Assembly: GCF_000971115.1 (NCBI RefSeq)
Contig: NZ_BBLV01000011.1
Coordinates: 1-64,000 of the forward strand
Origin: Demequina gelatinilytica
Lineage (GTDB): Bacteria; Actinomycetota; Actinomycetes; Actinomycetales; Demequinaceae
Reading direction: 5' to 3'
DNA: 64,000 nucleotides
The notes under the pieces are model-generated. The model worked only from the letters and a program-made list of their open reading frames with translations, was not told where the DNA came from and made no database searches. The position numbers and the translations under genes were made by a program. How positions within the stretch are numbered: position 1 is the stretch's first letter; each line of letters opens with the position of its first letter. Of this stretch, positions 7,330 to 16,055 are shown one piece after another.

Positions 7330-8362
7330 TCGTGCTCCCGTCCTCATCGAGGACGATGCGCTCGAGCTCGTCGCCCGTGACGGTGACGATGCTGATCGCC
7401 TCGTCGCGCTCGGCCGGCAGGAGGCGCACGGTGACGGTGCCCGACGCGGCGTCGAGCGCACGCGTCACGGCGGAGTCCGCGCGCGCCATCGCGGCGCCGG
7501 TGGCGAGCCCCGACCCGCGGTCGTCGAGGAGGTTGACCTCGACGCCTCGGGCGCGGGCGCGTGCTGCGGCGTCGAGCACCGCGGGAGTGGCGAGCGCCCT
7601 GCCGCGGACGCTGTCGCGCAGGCGTGCCTCGGCCTCGCGCACCTCGCCCCGCTCGGCATCCGTGAGCGGGCGCCCGTCGGCGATGCGCTCGAGCAGCGGC
7701 ACGGATGTGGCCGCGACCTCGGCGGCGCGCTGGAGGCGCACCTGACGCTCGGCCTCGGCGGTCGCGGCCGCGGCGGCCGCATCGACCGACCGCTCGGTCA
7801 GCGAGTTGATGCGGTGCGCGGTGCGGCGCAGGTTGATGACGAACAGCGTCGCGACCACCAGCAGGCCCACCTGCGTGTCGATCATCATCAGCCCTGCGAG
7901 GGCGCCGCGCCCGGTGGTGGCGGTCCAGATGGAGGTGATGGCTCCCATGGCCGCCATCGCGCCCCACGCGAGCGCCGTGCGCCCGCGCAGCACCAGGAAC
8001 CACAGGAGCCAGGTGTTCGAGCCGAGATGCCACGAGGCACGGCCCGTGGGCCCCTCCGTCGGAAGGCACCACGAGATGAGGAGCGTCGAGGCGATGACGG
8101 CGCCCACCACGAGCAGCGAGTCGCGCAGGGGGAAGGGGTCCGGGTGCGGGCGCGCCAGCAGCACCCCTGCGAGGCTCACGATGACCGCCGCGACGTAGGC
8201 GGGCCACGTCACGCTCAACGACTGGATGGTCGAGATGGTGAACACCACGTTGGTGACGATGAAGACGCCGAGGATCAGGCTCGCGCCTTCGGACCGCAGC
8301 GCGAGGAGCCGGCTGACGTCGACGGTGCGGGAGGCCTGCGGGGGCGCGGTGATGTGGCTCAT
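7319..8362 (-). CDS. Membrane protein with degenerate histidine-kinase-like C-terminus
   Basis: 347 aa, third gene of the response regulator-kinase operon. Its ATG overlaps the kinase stop (ATGA, 8359-8362). The N-terminal half has about six hydrophobic segments (residues ~25-190). A coiled coil follows (residues ~195-235, SLTERSVDAAAAAATAEAER), then a domain with PLLERIADGRPLTDAERGEV and ARARGVEVNLLDD, a pattern found in actinobacterial sensor kinases. No phosphorylatable HD/HE motif and no clear N, G1 or G2 ATPase boxes are visible. It probably modulates the neighbouring kinase, but that is inference. Confidence 0.7.
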   Translation of the reverse strand: MSHITAPPQASRTVDVSRLLALRSEGASLILGVFIVTNVVFTISTIQSLSVTWPAYVAAVIVSLAGVLLARPHPDPFPLRDSLLVVGAVIASTLLISWCLPTEGPTGRASWHLGSNTWLLWFLVLRGRTALAWGAMAAMGAITSIWTATTGRGALAGLMMIDTQVGLLVVATLFVINLRRTAHRINSLTERSVDAAAAAATAEAERQVRLQRAAEVAATSVPLLERIADGRPLTDAERGEVREAEARLRDSVRGRALATPAVLDAAARARARGVEVNLLDDRGSGLATGAAMARADSAVTRALDAASGTVTVRLLPAERDEAISIVTVTGDELERIVLDEDGSTTAA

Positions 8363-9528
8363 GCGCGTCTCCAGACGAGCGTGACGGTGGTCCCCTGGCC
8401 GGGGATGGAGCTCACCTCGGCGTCGCCGCCGGTGACGGTGCGCATGCGCTCGAGGATGCTCACCCGGATGCCGAGCCGGCGCGGAGAGACACGGGAGGCC
8501 GCGAAGCCCGCACCGTGGTCGGCGATCACCACCGTCGCCGCGGCATCGTCCACATCGCACTCGACTCGGGGCTCGCACGTCGGGCCGCCGTGCCCGAGCG
8601 CGTTCTTGAGCGCCTCCGCCGTGGCCTCCGCGAAAGCGGCCACCACGCCCGCAGGCAAGGGGGCGTCGCCCTCGACCGAGTAGCGCACGGGCACCGCGGG
8701 ATCGATCGCCGCGGCGGTGGAGCGCACCACCGCGATGAGCTCCTCGGGGTCGTAGTCGCGCGACTCGCTGCGACCGCTCACCAGCGACTCGACGCTCGCG
8801 AGCGCATGACGGGCCTGATCGGCGAGGGATTCCGGGGGCATGGGCCGCGACGCGGCCAGGAGCACCGACATGACGTCGTCGTGGACGATCGCGTTGATGC
8901 GCCGCTGCTCGGCCTCCCGCGTGTTGCGGCTCGCCTCGAGCGCGGCCTGCTCCCGCGCGTGCGCGGCAGCGGCGTCCTGACGGTCGCCCGCCGCGATGAC
9001 GGCGATCGAGACGCCGCACACGATGAGGCAGTAGATGATCGCGCCGAGCCCGTCGAGCGTGGCGGTCAGCGCGGAGTCCTCGCGCACCTGGATCTGGGTC
9101 AGCGCGACGATGGGCCCCTGCGCGAGCGGGTACACCCACCCGACCACGCGGGGCCACGAGATGGCGGCCGCCGTCGCGTGCACCGCGGTGACGCCTTGGA
9201 TCCAGGGCTTGCCCTCGTTCGCCAGGAACGGCTCGTGCATCATCCACGGCCACGCGAGCTCGACCGCCATGAACACCATGGAGGTGGTGCCGGCGATGAT
9301 GAGCAGCGGCCGGATCGCGACCACGCGCGACAGGAGGATGTAGGTCACCGGTACCCCGATGCCCACGACGACCGTGAACCAGCCGAAGGGGCCGCGCAGC
9401 TGGTCGACCTGCGCCATCCACCCGCTGTCGCCCGTGGCGAGCAGCGCCCCGAAGATGAGCGCCCCGATGCCGAGCGCGAACAGGAGGGTGCGCTGGATGC
9501 GCTCGCGTGCCGGGTGGAGACCCGTCAC
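8359..9528 (-). CDS. Sensor histidine kinase (NarL-type partner)
   Basis: 389 aa from GTG 9528, overlapping the response-regulator stop (GTGA). About six membrane helices lie in residues ~15-185. A cytoplasmic helix then carries EQRRINAIVHDDVMSVLLAA, a HisKA_3-like phosphoacceptor region with HDD. ATP-binding boxes: EATAEALKNALGHG (N box, Asn about 305), ADHGAGF (G1), RRLGIRVSILERM and GQGTTVTL (G2). The pairing with a LuxR-type regulator and a membrane-bound partner suggests envelope sensing; the signal is unknown. Confidence 0.85.
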   Translation of the reverse strand: MTGLHPARERIQRTLLFALGIGALIFGALLATGDSGWMAQVDQLRGPFGWFTVVVGIGVPVTYILLSRVVAIRPLLIIAGTTSMVFMAVELAWPWMMHEPFLANEGKPWIQGVTAVHATAAAISWPRVVGWVYPLAQGPIVALTQIQVREDSALTATLDGLGAIIYCLIVCGVSIAVIAAGDRQDAAAAHAREQAALEASRNTREAEQRRINAIVHDDVMSVLLAASRPMPPESLADQARHALASVESLVSGRSESRDYDPEELIAVVRSTAAAIDPAVPVRYSVEGDAPLPAGVVAAFAEATAEALKNALGHGGPTCEPRVECDVDDAAATVVIADHGAGFAASRVSPRRLGIRVSILERMRTVTGGDAEVSSIPGQGTTVTLVWRRA

Positions 9529-10181
9529 TGGGGGCCTTCGAGCAGGCCGTCCTCGAGCGCACGCTTGTACAGGTCCACCCGCGACGCCGCGGGGCGTCCC
9601 GCATCGGCGTACTTGCGGCGGATGCGGCTGACGTAGTCCGCGACGGTCTCGCGGGAGACGCCGAGGTGCCGCGCCACGGAGAAGGCGGTGAGACCCGAGG
9701 CGTACAGGGAGAGGATCTCCCGCTCGCGCGCGCTCAGCTTGGCATCGGCGAGCGAGTCGTCCGAGTCGATCGCGGCGGCCCAGTCGGTGCCGAAGACCTC
9801 CTGGCCGTCCGCGGCCGTGCGGATCGCCTCGAGGAGCACGTCCGGCTCCGAGGACTTGCGGATCAGCCCGAGCGCGCCTGCGCGCGCCGCGGACTGGATG
9901 AGCTTGCGGTCCTCGCCTCCCGTGTAGATGAGGACATGAGAGCCCATCGCGTGGATCGCGTCGATGTTCGCCTCGGGGGTGGAGCCGTCCGCCAGCCGGA
10001 GGTCAAGGACCACCAGGTCGAGCGTCCGACCGAGCCCGGCGAGCGAGTCGACGCTCTCGACCAGCCCGGCGAGCTCGAGGTCCGGCGCACCCTCGACCAG
10101 GTCGCGGAAGCCGAGCGAGATCAGCGCGTGATCCTCGACAAGAGCGATCACGCGGCGCTCCTTCGCGGCGGTCATGAGCAT
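9525..10181 (-). CDS. NarL/LuxR-family response regulator
   Basis: 218 aa. The receiver domain has acidic residues ED near the N-terminus, phosphoacceptor Asp in LVVLDLRLADG (about D58), the T/S region in LIYTGG, and Lys in IRKSSEP. The C-terminal HTH is LuxR-type: LSAREREILSLYASGLTAF followed by VARHLGVSRETVADYVSRIR. Two starts are possible: ATG 10181, or ATG 10175, which is better spaced from AAAGGGG. A -10-like TACAGT lies on the minus strand at 10202-10207. It is first in an operon whose three genes overlap by 4 bp each. Confidence 0.88.
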   Translation of the reverse strand: MLMTAAKERRVIALVEDHALISLGFRDLVEGAPDLELAGLVESVDSLAGLGRTLDLVVLDLRLADGSTPEANIDAIHAMGSHVLIYTGGEDRKLIQSAARAGALGLIRKSSEPDVLLEAIRTAADGQEVFGTDWAAAIDSDDSLADAKLSAREREILSLYASGLTAFSVARHLGVSRETVADYVSRIRRKYADAGRPAASRVDLYKRALEDGLLEGPQ

Positions 10182-10343
10182 TCCCCTTTCCTACCCCTGG
10201 AACTGTAGTCGAAACCCGTGGTGGAGCAGGGGTGACACGAGCATCGTTCCCTTGTGCCCCCACAAATGGGGGCTTGCTGGTCCTGACGGTGCGCGAGAAC
10301 CTCGTACCGAGGTACACGCGGGAGGTGGAGAGGGGTTCGAGCA

Positions 10344-10886
10344 GTGAGCTGGTCGACCGAGTCTCTTGCGCTGGTCGTCACGGGGGGAATGCTCCTGCTC
10401 GTCGTCATCGCCTCTCTCCACTCCCGCGTGGCCCTGGCCTCCGGCTCGAGGATGATCTTCCTCGTCGGCGCCGTCTCCTTCATCGCCTTCGCGCTGCTGT
10501 GCGAGTACGTGGTCGACGTCCACGTGCCCCCGGTCGTGCTGGCGCTTCCGCTCCTGCCGATCGCGGTGACCGTGGCGATCGTCCGCCGGATCGTCAGGGA
10601 GGGCCGTACCCGACGTCCCACCGCGACGCCCGTCGCCTTGACCTACCGCACGGAGCCGGTGGCGGCACCCTTCGACGCGCACGGCGCGGGGTCGGAGCGG
10701 CTGCTCGCGACCAGCCCGTACGCGACGGCCGCGGAGCTGTCCGAGCTCGCCTACGCGCATCCGGAGCTCCGTCCCGCGATCGCGTCCAACCCGTCCGCTC
10801 CCGCGAGCCTGCTGCAGTGGCTCACGGAGCAGGGCGAGCCGGCCGTGCTCGCCGCGATCTCCGCTCGCGGCCGCCTGCTCGGCTGA
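10344..10886 (+). CDS. Membrane protein with C-terminal leucine-rich-repeat-variant (LRV) region
   Basis: 180 aa from GTG 10344, preceded by a GGAGGTGGAGAGGGG stretch. Three hydrophobic helices lie at about residues 8-25, 36-55 and 63-82. The linker is Arg/Thr-rich. The C-terminus (residues ~120-180) matches the actinobacterial LRV pattern: ATSPYATAAELSELAYAHPE, then AIASNPSAPASLLQWL, then PAVLAAISARG. It is divergent from the response regulator, with 162 bp between. Role unknown. Confidence 0.72.
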   Translation: MSWSTESLALVVTGGMLLLVVIASLHSRVALASGSRMIFLVGAVSFIAFALLCEYVVDVHVPPVVLALPLLPIAVTVAIVRRIVREGRTRRPTATPVALTYRTEPVAAPFDAHGAGSERLLATSPYATAAELSELAYAHPELRPAIASNPSAPASLLQWLTEQGEPAVLAAISARGRLLG

Positions 10887-10895
10887 CGCGCGCCG

Positions 10896-11501
10896 TCAGG
10901 ACCACGCGGCGGTGCCGCGCTCGAGCGATCCTGTGAGCGGCGACGCCGCCGACACGAGGCACAGGCCGGTGCGATCGCCCGCCGTCCACGATGCCTCGCT
11001 GGGGGTCCATGCGCGCCAGGCGAGCCCGTCGGCGAGGGAGGCGGGGACGATGCGCGCCACCTGCCGCGGGCAGAAGTCCAGCATCGCGGCCGCCACGGCA
11101 TCGTCGCCCGGCCAGGCCTCCTCGGTGAACGTGCGCTCCGCCACCGCCTCCGCGAGGTGGGGAGTGCCGCATGCCACCGCGGTCACGGAGCCCGCGGGAT
11201 CCGTGACCGCCGGCACCTCCTCGAGACAGATCCCGGCGACCACCGCGACGGCGGCCATGCGCCCGGTGTCCCCGCGTCGAGCGGGGTCCGTCGCCCGTGC
11301 GGACGCCTCGAGGACCAGGTCGGCGGCCACGCCCCCTGCGATCGCGACCACGGCGGCGAGCCCCACGATCCACGCGAGCCGCCCCCGCCGGCGCGGTCGC
11401 CGCCGGGCCGGTCGCGGGGCAGGGGCTTCCGCGGGCGCCTGGGCGCCCGCATCGTGCCCGCCCTCGCCCAGCGTGGGCGGCGGCACGAACCCGTCGGTCA
11501 T
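10896..11501 (-). CDS. Septum-formation domain membrane protein
   Basis: 201 aa. A Pro/Ala/Arg-rich cytoplasmic N-terminus leads to one membrane helix (LAWIVGLAAVVAIAGGVAADL, residues ~43-63). An extracellular domain follows with paired cysteines in ICLEEVP, VACGTPHLAEAVAERTF, DFCPRQ and TGLCLVS. This C...CxxPHxAEV spacing is typical of the actinobacterial Septum_form family. Its ATG overlaps the xthA stop by one base, so it is co-transcribed with xthA. Confidence 0.77.
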   Translation of the reverse strand: MTDGFVPPPTLGEGGHDAGAQAPAEAPAPRPARRRPRRRGRLAWIVGLAAVVAIAGGVAADLVLEASARATDPARRGDTGRMAAVAVVAGICLEEVPAVTDPAGSVTAVACGTPHLAEAVAERTFTEEAWPGDDAVAAAMLDFCPRQVARIVPASLADGLAWRAWTPSEASWTAGDRTGLCLVSAASPLTGSLERGTAAWS

Positions 11502-12289
11502 CAGGCGTCGGCGAGGTCCACGACCACCGGCACGTGGTCGGAGGCGCCCTTGCCCTTGCGCTCGTCGCGCACGATGCTGACGGCCGTCGCGCGGGCGGCC
11601 AAGGGCTCCGAGGCGTACGCGAAGTCGATGCGCATGCCCTCGCCCTTGGGGAAGCGCAGCGCCTTGTAGTCCCAGAACGTGTAGGTGCGCTCCTCCGGGA
11701 TGAAGCGTCGCGACAGCTCCTGGTAGCCGACGGACTCGAAGGCGTGGAAGGCCGCGCGGGCCTCCGGGGTGACGTGGGTGACGGCCTCGGAGTCCTCCTC
11801 GGACCAGATGTCCGTGGGGAGCGGCGCGACGTTGAAGTCGCCCACGAGCGCGGTGGGCTGGTCGGCCCACGTCGCCGCCGCGTCGCGCAGCCGCGCGAGG
11901 AAGTCGAGCTTGTACGTGTAGTGGGGGTCAGCGAGGCCGCGGCCGTTGGGCACGTAGAGGCTCCACACGCGGACGCCGCCGGCGGTCGCGCCGAGCGCGC
12001 GCGCCTCCACGACCGGGTCGCCGGTCTTGGCGAAGCCGGGCTGCTCCGGGAAGGACGTCTCGACATCCGTGAGGCCCACGCGCGACGCGATCGCGACGCC
12101 GTTCCACTGGTTGAGGCCGTGGATCGCGAGCTCGTAGCCGGCGGCCTCGAAGGCCTCCCGCGGGAACTGCTCGGGCTTGCACTTGATCTCCTGCATCGCC
12201 AGCACGTCGGTGCCGGACCGCTCGAGCCAGTCGACCACACGGTCGACGCGGGCGCGGATGGAGTTCACGTTCCAGGTGGCGAGTCGCAT
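11501..12289 (-). CDS. xthA: Exodeoxyribonuclease III
   Basis: 262 aa, normal for the family. Conserved residues: N7 in TWNVNS, E34 in MQEIKCKPEQFP, Y in YVPNGRG, D and N in VGDFNVAP, and the C-terminal SDHVPVVVD histidine. It is an AP endonuclease and 3'-5' exonuclease in base-excision repair. ATG 12289 is preferred because the minus-strand -10 box TACCGT (12297-12302) lies 7 nt upstream, giving a leaderless mRNA. It is divergent from the SDR gene; the two -10 boxes are 20 bp apart. Confidence 0.94.
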   Translation of the reverse strand: MRLATWNVNSIRARVDRVVDWLERSGTDVLAMQEIKCKPEQFPREAFEAAGYELAIHGLNQWNGVAIASRVGLTDVETSFPEQPGFAKTGDPVVEARALGATAGGVRVWSLYVPNGRGLADPHYTYKLDFLARLRDAAATWADQPTALVGDFNVAPLPTDIWSEEDSEAVTHVTPEARAAFHAFESVGYQELSRRFIPEERTYTFWDYKALRFPKGEGMRIDFAYASEPLAARATAVSIVRDERKGKGASDHVPVVVDLADA

Positions 12290-12333
12290 GGCGACCACGG
12301 TACCGGCGGACGATGCGCCGGTAGCCTCGACGC

Positions 12334-13098
12334 ATGGCGATCGCATTGGTGACAGGGGCCTCGGCAGGGCTGGGCGAGGAGTTCGCGTGGCAGCTCGCGA
12401 CGGCGGGGCACGATGTGGTGCTGGTCTCGCGCTCCCGGGATCGCCTGAGCGAGGTCGCGCATCTGCTCGAGGGCGCGACGGGACGCTCCGCGGAGGTGCT
12501 GCCCGCCGACCTCACCACGGAGAAGGGCCGCACCGCGGTGGCGGCGCGGCTGCAGGCCGAGGTACGTCCGGTGAGCCTGCTGGTGAACAACGCGGGCTTC
12601 GGCATCGGTGAGCGGTTCGGCGAGTCCTCGTGGCGTCATGAGAAGGCGCTGCTCGACATCCACGTCACCGCGCCGCTGCGGCTGGCTCACGCGGCGCTGC
12701 CCGGCATGATCGCGCGCGGTCACGGGGCCATCCTCAACGTCTCCTCGGTCGCGGCGCACCTGGCGAACACCACGTATGCCGCCCACAAGCGGTGGACCGT
12801 CGACTTCACGCAGGCGCTCGTGGGCCAGCTCGGGGGGACGGGCGTCACCGCGACGGCGGTGCTGCCGGGGCTGGTGCGCACGCGCTTCCACGACTCCGAC
12901 GCCCTGAGCCACATGCGCCACGAGTTCCCCGACGCGGTGTGGCTCGACCCGGAGCGGGTGGTGGCGTCGGCGCTCGCGGCGGTGCGTCGCGGGCAGACCG
13001 TGGTGACGCCGTCCCCGGGCTACGCGGTCGCGGGTGCCGTGCTGCGCGCGGTGCCGCGCCGCCTCACGCGGGGGCGCCGCAGCATGCAGAAGGACTGA
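12334..13098 (+). CDS. Short-chain dehydrogenase/reductase
   Basis: 254 aa classical SDR. TGASAGLG at residues 7-14, NNAG at 85-88, catalytic Ser137/138, Tyr148 and Lys152 (YAAHK), and PGLVRT after the active site. The -10 box TAGCCT (12322-12327) is 6 nt before ATG 12334, so it is probably leaderless. The Arg-rich C-terminus (RRLTRGRRSMQKD) is unusual and could contact membrane or nucleic acid. Substrate unknown. Confidence 0.87.
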   Translation: MAIALVTGASAGLGEEFAWQLATAGHDVVLVSRSRDRLSEVAHLLEGATGRSAEVLPADLTTEKGRTAVAARLQAEVRPVSLLVNNAGFGIGERFGESSWRHEKALLDIHVTAPLRLAHAALPGMIARGHGAILNVSSVAAHLANTTYAAHKRWTVDFTQALVGQLGGTGVTATAVLPGLVRTRFHDSDALSHMRHEFPDAVWLDPERVVASALAAVRRGQTVVTPSPGYAVAGAVLRAVPRRLTRGRRSMQKD

Positions 13099-13143
13099 CG
13101 GTCGCGCCCGGCGGGCGCATCGTGCGCCGTTAGGCTGGATGCC

Positions 13144-13707
13144 ATGACCGGTACCCCTCGCGAGCAGCTGCGCGACCTCATCAAGGAGCTGGCCGTGGTC
13201 CACGGCCGCATCACCCTCGCCTCGGGCAAGGAGGCGGACTACTACGTCGACCTGCGCCGCATCACCCTGCACCACCGTGCCGCGCCGCTCGTGGGCCACG
13301 TCCTGCTCGACGCGCTCGAGGAGGCCGGCTTCGGCCCCGCGGACATCGACGCGGTGGGCGGCCTGACGCTCGGTGCGGACCCGGTGGCGACCTCGCTGCT
13401 GCACGCGGCGGCCTCGCGCGGGCTCGACCTCGACGCGTTCGTGGTGCGCAAGGAGAACAAGGCGCATGGCCTCCAGCGCCGCATCGAGGGGCCCGATGTG
13501 GCCGGTCGCAAGGTGGTCGCGGTCGAGGACACGTCGACCACGGGCGGCTCCGTGCTGACCGCGGTAGGTGCGCTCAAGGAGGCCGGCGCCGAGGTGGTCG
13601 CGGTCGCGGTGATCGTGGACCGCGACACGGGTGCACGCCAGGTCATCGAGGAGGAGGGCCTGCCCTACCTCTACCTGTACGGGCTGGACGACCTCGGGCT
13701 GTCGTGA
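13144..13707 (+). CDS. pyrE: Orotate phosphoribosyltransferase
   Basis: 187 aa. The PRPP-binding motif is VVAVEDTSTTGGS (residues ~118-130). Orotate-site features include SGKEADYYVDLRR near residue 29 and RKENKAHGLQRRIEG in the flexible loop. It converts orotate and PRPP to OMP in pyrimidine synthesis. The -10 box TAGGCT (13131-13136) is 7 nt upstream of ATG 13144. A GGGCGCATCGTGCGCC palindrome (13111-13127) lies just before the promoter. Confidence 0.95.
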   Translation: MTGTPREQLRDLIKELAVVHGRITLASGKEADYYVDLRRITLHHRAAPLVGHVLLDALEEAGFGPADIDAVGGLTLGADPVATSLLHAAASRGLDLDAFVVRKENKAHGLQRRIEGPDVAGRKVVAVEDTSTTGGSVLTAVGALKEAGAEVVAVAVIVDRDTGARQVIEEEGLPYLYLYGLDDLGLS

Positions 13708-13746
13708 GCCTTCCGCGCGCCTCGCGGCCTCGCTAGGGTGACCCGC

Positions 13747-14667
13747 ATGCGGGGGATCATGGCCATGCGCGTCGGCGCGGGTGCGCTCGGCCTGCTGGGC
13801 GTGATCGCGTGGCACGGCGGGGGCACGCACCTCGACGTGGTCCTCGCGCTCGCGGGCGCGGTCGTGATCGCGGTGCTGGTGTGGGAGGGCGTGTCGCGGC
13901 TGCGCCACGGGAACGAGGCCGCCGAGTTCGCCGCATCCCACGGGTGGGAGCACCTCCCGCGGACCGCCGCCTACTCGACGCGCTTCAGCGGGGCGCCCTT
14001 CGACGCCACCGGCTCGTCCGTGCGGCAGGAGGACGTGCTGCGAGGCGTGTACGGCGGCCTCCGGTGCGCGACCTTCACGCACGTGGTCGAACGGCAGCAC
14101 GACGGCGAGCGGTCCGCCGCGCAGCTCTACCAGGTGACCCTCGCGGAGCTGCCGGTGCTGCTGCCGCGGCTCGACATCGTCCCGGAGAGCCTCGCGCACA
14201 CGGTCGCTCAGGCGCTGGGCGGCGTGGACGTCGAGGTCGAGTCCCATGAGTTCAACCGGCGCTGGCGCGTGGTCACGCGCGATCCTCGCTACGGGCACGA
14301 CGTGATCGACCCACGGATGATCGAGCGCCTCCTGCAGCCGGACGCGCAGGGGCGGTCCATCCGCATCTCGGGTGGCGCGGTCCTCACCTGGACCGCGGGC
14401 CGCGAGGGGGTCGGCACGCTCGCGAAGCGTCTCGACGTGGTGGTGGGGGTCGCGAGGCGCATCCCCGCGCATGTGGTCCGCCGCTTCAGCGAGGGCGGCG
14501 GCTCGCTCGTGGACGATGCCCCGCCCGCCGGGCCGGCCTGGGCCACCACCCCCGGCGTGCTCAACTCGCGGCGCTACACGGGCATCGGCGCCGATGCCGA
14601 CGGGGACGGCGTCGAGGACTGGCGCCAGCCCGGCGAGCGTCTGGGCAGCGACGACGAACCTCGCTAG
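13747..14667 (+). CDS. Membrane protein, paralog of the gene after lemA
   Basis: 306 aa. ATG 13747 is chosen because TAGGGT (13734-13739) ends 7 nt before it; an in-frame GTG lies at 13738. Two N-terminal hydrophobic helices (residues ~5-45) precede a cytoplasmic domain that is clearly paralogous to the protein at 15256. Shared pieces are ESHEFNRRW (ESHEFNQRW there), the RMIERLL (TVIDRLL) region, an IRISGGAVLTW-like strand and a final alpha-helical segment ending in IPAHVV or IPAFLF. No function is assigned. It ends at a TAG that overlaps the lemA -10 box. Confidence 0.75.
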   Translation: MRGIMAMRVGAGALGLLGVIAWHGGGTHLDVVLALAGAVVIAVLVWEGVSRLRHGNEAAEFAASHGWEHLPRTAAYSTRFSGAPFDATGSSVRQEDVLRGVYGGLRCATFTHVVERQHDGERSAAQLYQVTLAELPVLLPRLDIVPESLAHTVAQALGGVDVEVESHEFNRRWRVVTRDPRYGHDVIDPRMIERLLQPDAQGRSIRISGGAVLTWTAGREGVGTLAKRLDVVVGVARRIPAHVVRRFSEGGGSLVDDAPPAGPAWATTPGVLNSRRYTGIGADADGDGVEDWRQPGERLGSDDEPR

Positions 14668-14689
14668 AGTCGCGCAGAGACGTCAGGAG
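14665..14689 (+). promoter_or_regulatory. lemA promoter -10 and RBS
   Basis: TAGAGT (14665-14670) includes the stop codon of the upstream gene. AGGAG at 14685-14689 precedes ATG 14696. Confidence 0.55.
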
Positions 14690-14695
14690 AGACAT

Positions 14696-15256
14696 ATGTG
14701 GGAATGGGTTGTCATCGCGCTGGTCGTGATCCTCGTGATCGTGGCGCTGTGGGCCATCACGGCGTACAACGGGCTGGTCCGGCTGCGGAACCTGGTGCAG
14801 GAGGCCTGGCGTCAGATCGACGTCGAGCTGCAGCGCCGCCATGACCTCATCCCCAACCTGGTCGAGACGGTCAAGGGCTACGCCAAGCACGAGCGCGAGA
14901 CGCTCGAGGCCGTGATCCAGGCGCGCACCGTCGCGGCCGCTCCCGGCTCCTCCCCTGCGCAGCAGGCGGAGCAGGAGAACATGCTCACGCAGGCGCTCGG
15001 CCGCCTCTTCGCGCTCGCCGAGGCCTACCCCGACCTCAAGGCGAACCAGAACTTCCTCCAGCTCCAGCAGGAGCTGACCAACACCGAGGACCGCGTCGCC
15101 GCGGGCCGTCGCTTCTACAACGCGAACGTCCGCACGCTCAACACGCGGATCGAGACGTTCCCCACGGTGTTCATCGCGAACATGTTCGGCTTCACCCGCG
15201 AGGAGTACTTCGAGACGCACGAGGCCGCGCGCCAGGCGCCGAACGTGCAGTTCTGA
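14696..15256 (+). CDS. lemA: LemA family protein
   Basis: 186 aa. One N-terminal membrane helix ([17 protein letters not shown], residues ~4-21) is followed by a helical bundle with the family hallmarks: [39 protein letters not shown], and [19 protein letters not shown] near residues 125-145, then [12 protein letters not shown]. LemA proteins are envelope proteins of uncertain function. The stop overlaps the next ATG (TGATG). It lies between two paralogous membrane proteins, so the three probably work as one unit. Confidence 0.94.
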   Translation: MWEWVVIALVVILVIVALWAITAYNGLVRLRNLVQEAWRQIDVELQRRHDLIPNLVETVKGYAKHERETLEAVIQARTVAAAPGSSPAQQAEQENMLTQALGRLFALAEAYPDLKANQNFLQLQQELTNTEDRVAAGRRFYNANVRTLNTRIETFPTVFIANMFGFTREEYFETHEAARQAPNVQF

Positions 15257-15999
15257 TGCTCGACCCGTTCGGCGCGGTCGGCGGGCTGGTCGGCGGGGCC
15301 TTCGCGATCTTCCCGCTGATCTTCGTCGGCGTCATCGTGCTCATGGTGGTCCTGGGCGTGCGCGGCTTCCTGGGCGCGCGCCGGCGGCGCGACGCGATCG
15401 CCGCGACCGTCGCGGCGAACCACCTGGGCCACCTTGCCGAGGATCCCGCCCGCGTGACGTACTTCTCGAGCCCGCCCTTCGGGACCGGGCGTCGGCGACG
15501 CGCGCGGGACATCGTGTGGGGGACCATGAGCGGGCGTCCGTTCGAGACCTTCGCGTACTCGTACGAGACGGAGAGCCGCGACTCGGAGGGTCGCACCAGC
15601 ACCACCACGCACACGTTCCAGGTGACGTGGGTGCCGCTGCCTGCACCGCTCCCGACGGTCCGCTTCACCGGGGACAACGCGCTGCTGCGTGCGCTCGGGA
15701 AGCTGGGCGGTCGCGACCTCGACACCGAGTCGCACGAGTTCAACCAGCGCTGGAAGGTCTGGTCCGAGGACGAGCGCGTCGCGCACGCGATCCTCACCCC
15801 GACCGTGATCGACCGGCTGCTGCGCCGGGACATCGTGGGACGGGCCTTCGTGGTCGAGGGCGCGGCGCTGTACTCGTACGCGCAGTCCGCGAGCGATCTT
15901 GCGGAGCTCCCGCTCGTGGTGGGCGCGCTGTACGACCTCGTCGACGCGATCCCGGCCTTCCTGTTCGAGGGACCGCGCGAGGCGGATCCCGCCTCCTGA
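15256..15999 (+). CDS. Membrane protein paralogous to the 13747 gene, coupled to lemA
   Basis: 247 aa. A single strong hydrophobic segment (residues ~15-40, [20 protein letters not shown]) is followed by RRRR and a soluble domain. The core [20 protein letters not shown] matches ESHEFNRRWRVVTRDPRY of the 13747 protein, and [20 protein letters not shown] matches DPRMIERLL. Translation is coupled to lemA by a 1-nt overlap. Function unknown; an association with LemA is inferred from order. Confidence 0.75.
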   Translation: MLDPFGAVGGLVGGAFAIFPLIFVGVIVLMVVLGVRGFLGARRRRDAIAATVAANHLGHLAEDPARVTYFSSPPFGTGRRRRARDIVWGTMSGRPFETFAYSYETESRDSEGRTSTTTHTFQVTWVPLPAPLPTVRFTGDNALLRALGKLGGRDLDTESHEFNQRWKVWSEDERVAHAILTPTVIDRLLRRDIVGRAFVVEGAALYSYAQSASDLAELPLVVGALYDLVDAIPAFLFEGPREADPAS

Positions 16000-16055
16000 C
16001 GGTCGGCGCCCGCGCAGCGTCGCTGCCCGGGACCCTGCACTGCGAGGATGGGCGC

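Noticed and set aside
13111..13127. GGGCGCATCGTGCGCC palindrome before pyrE as an operator
   Set aside because: Short GC-rich palindromes are frequent here, and it contains a near copy of the GCATCGTCC word, which explains part of it.
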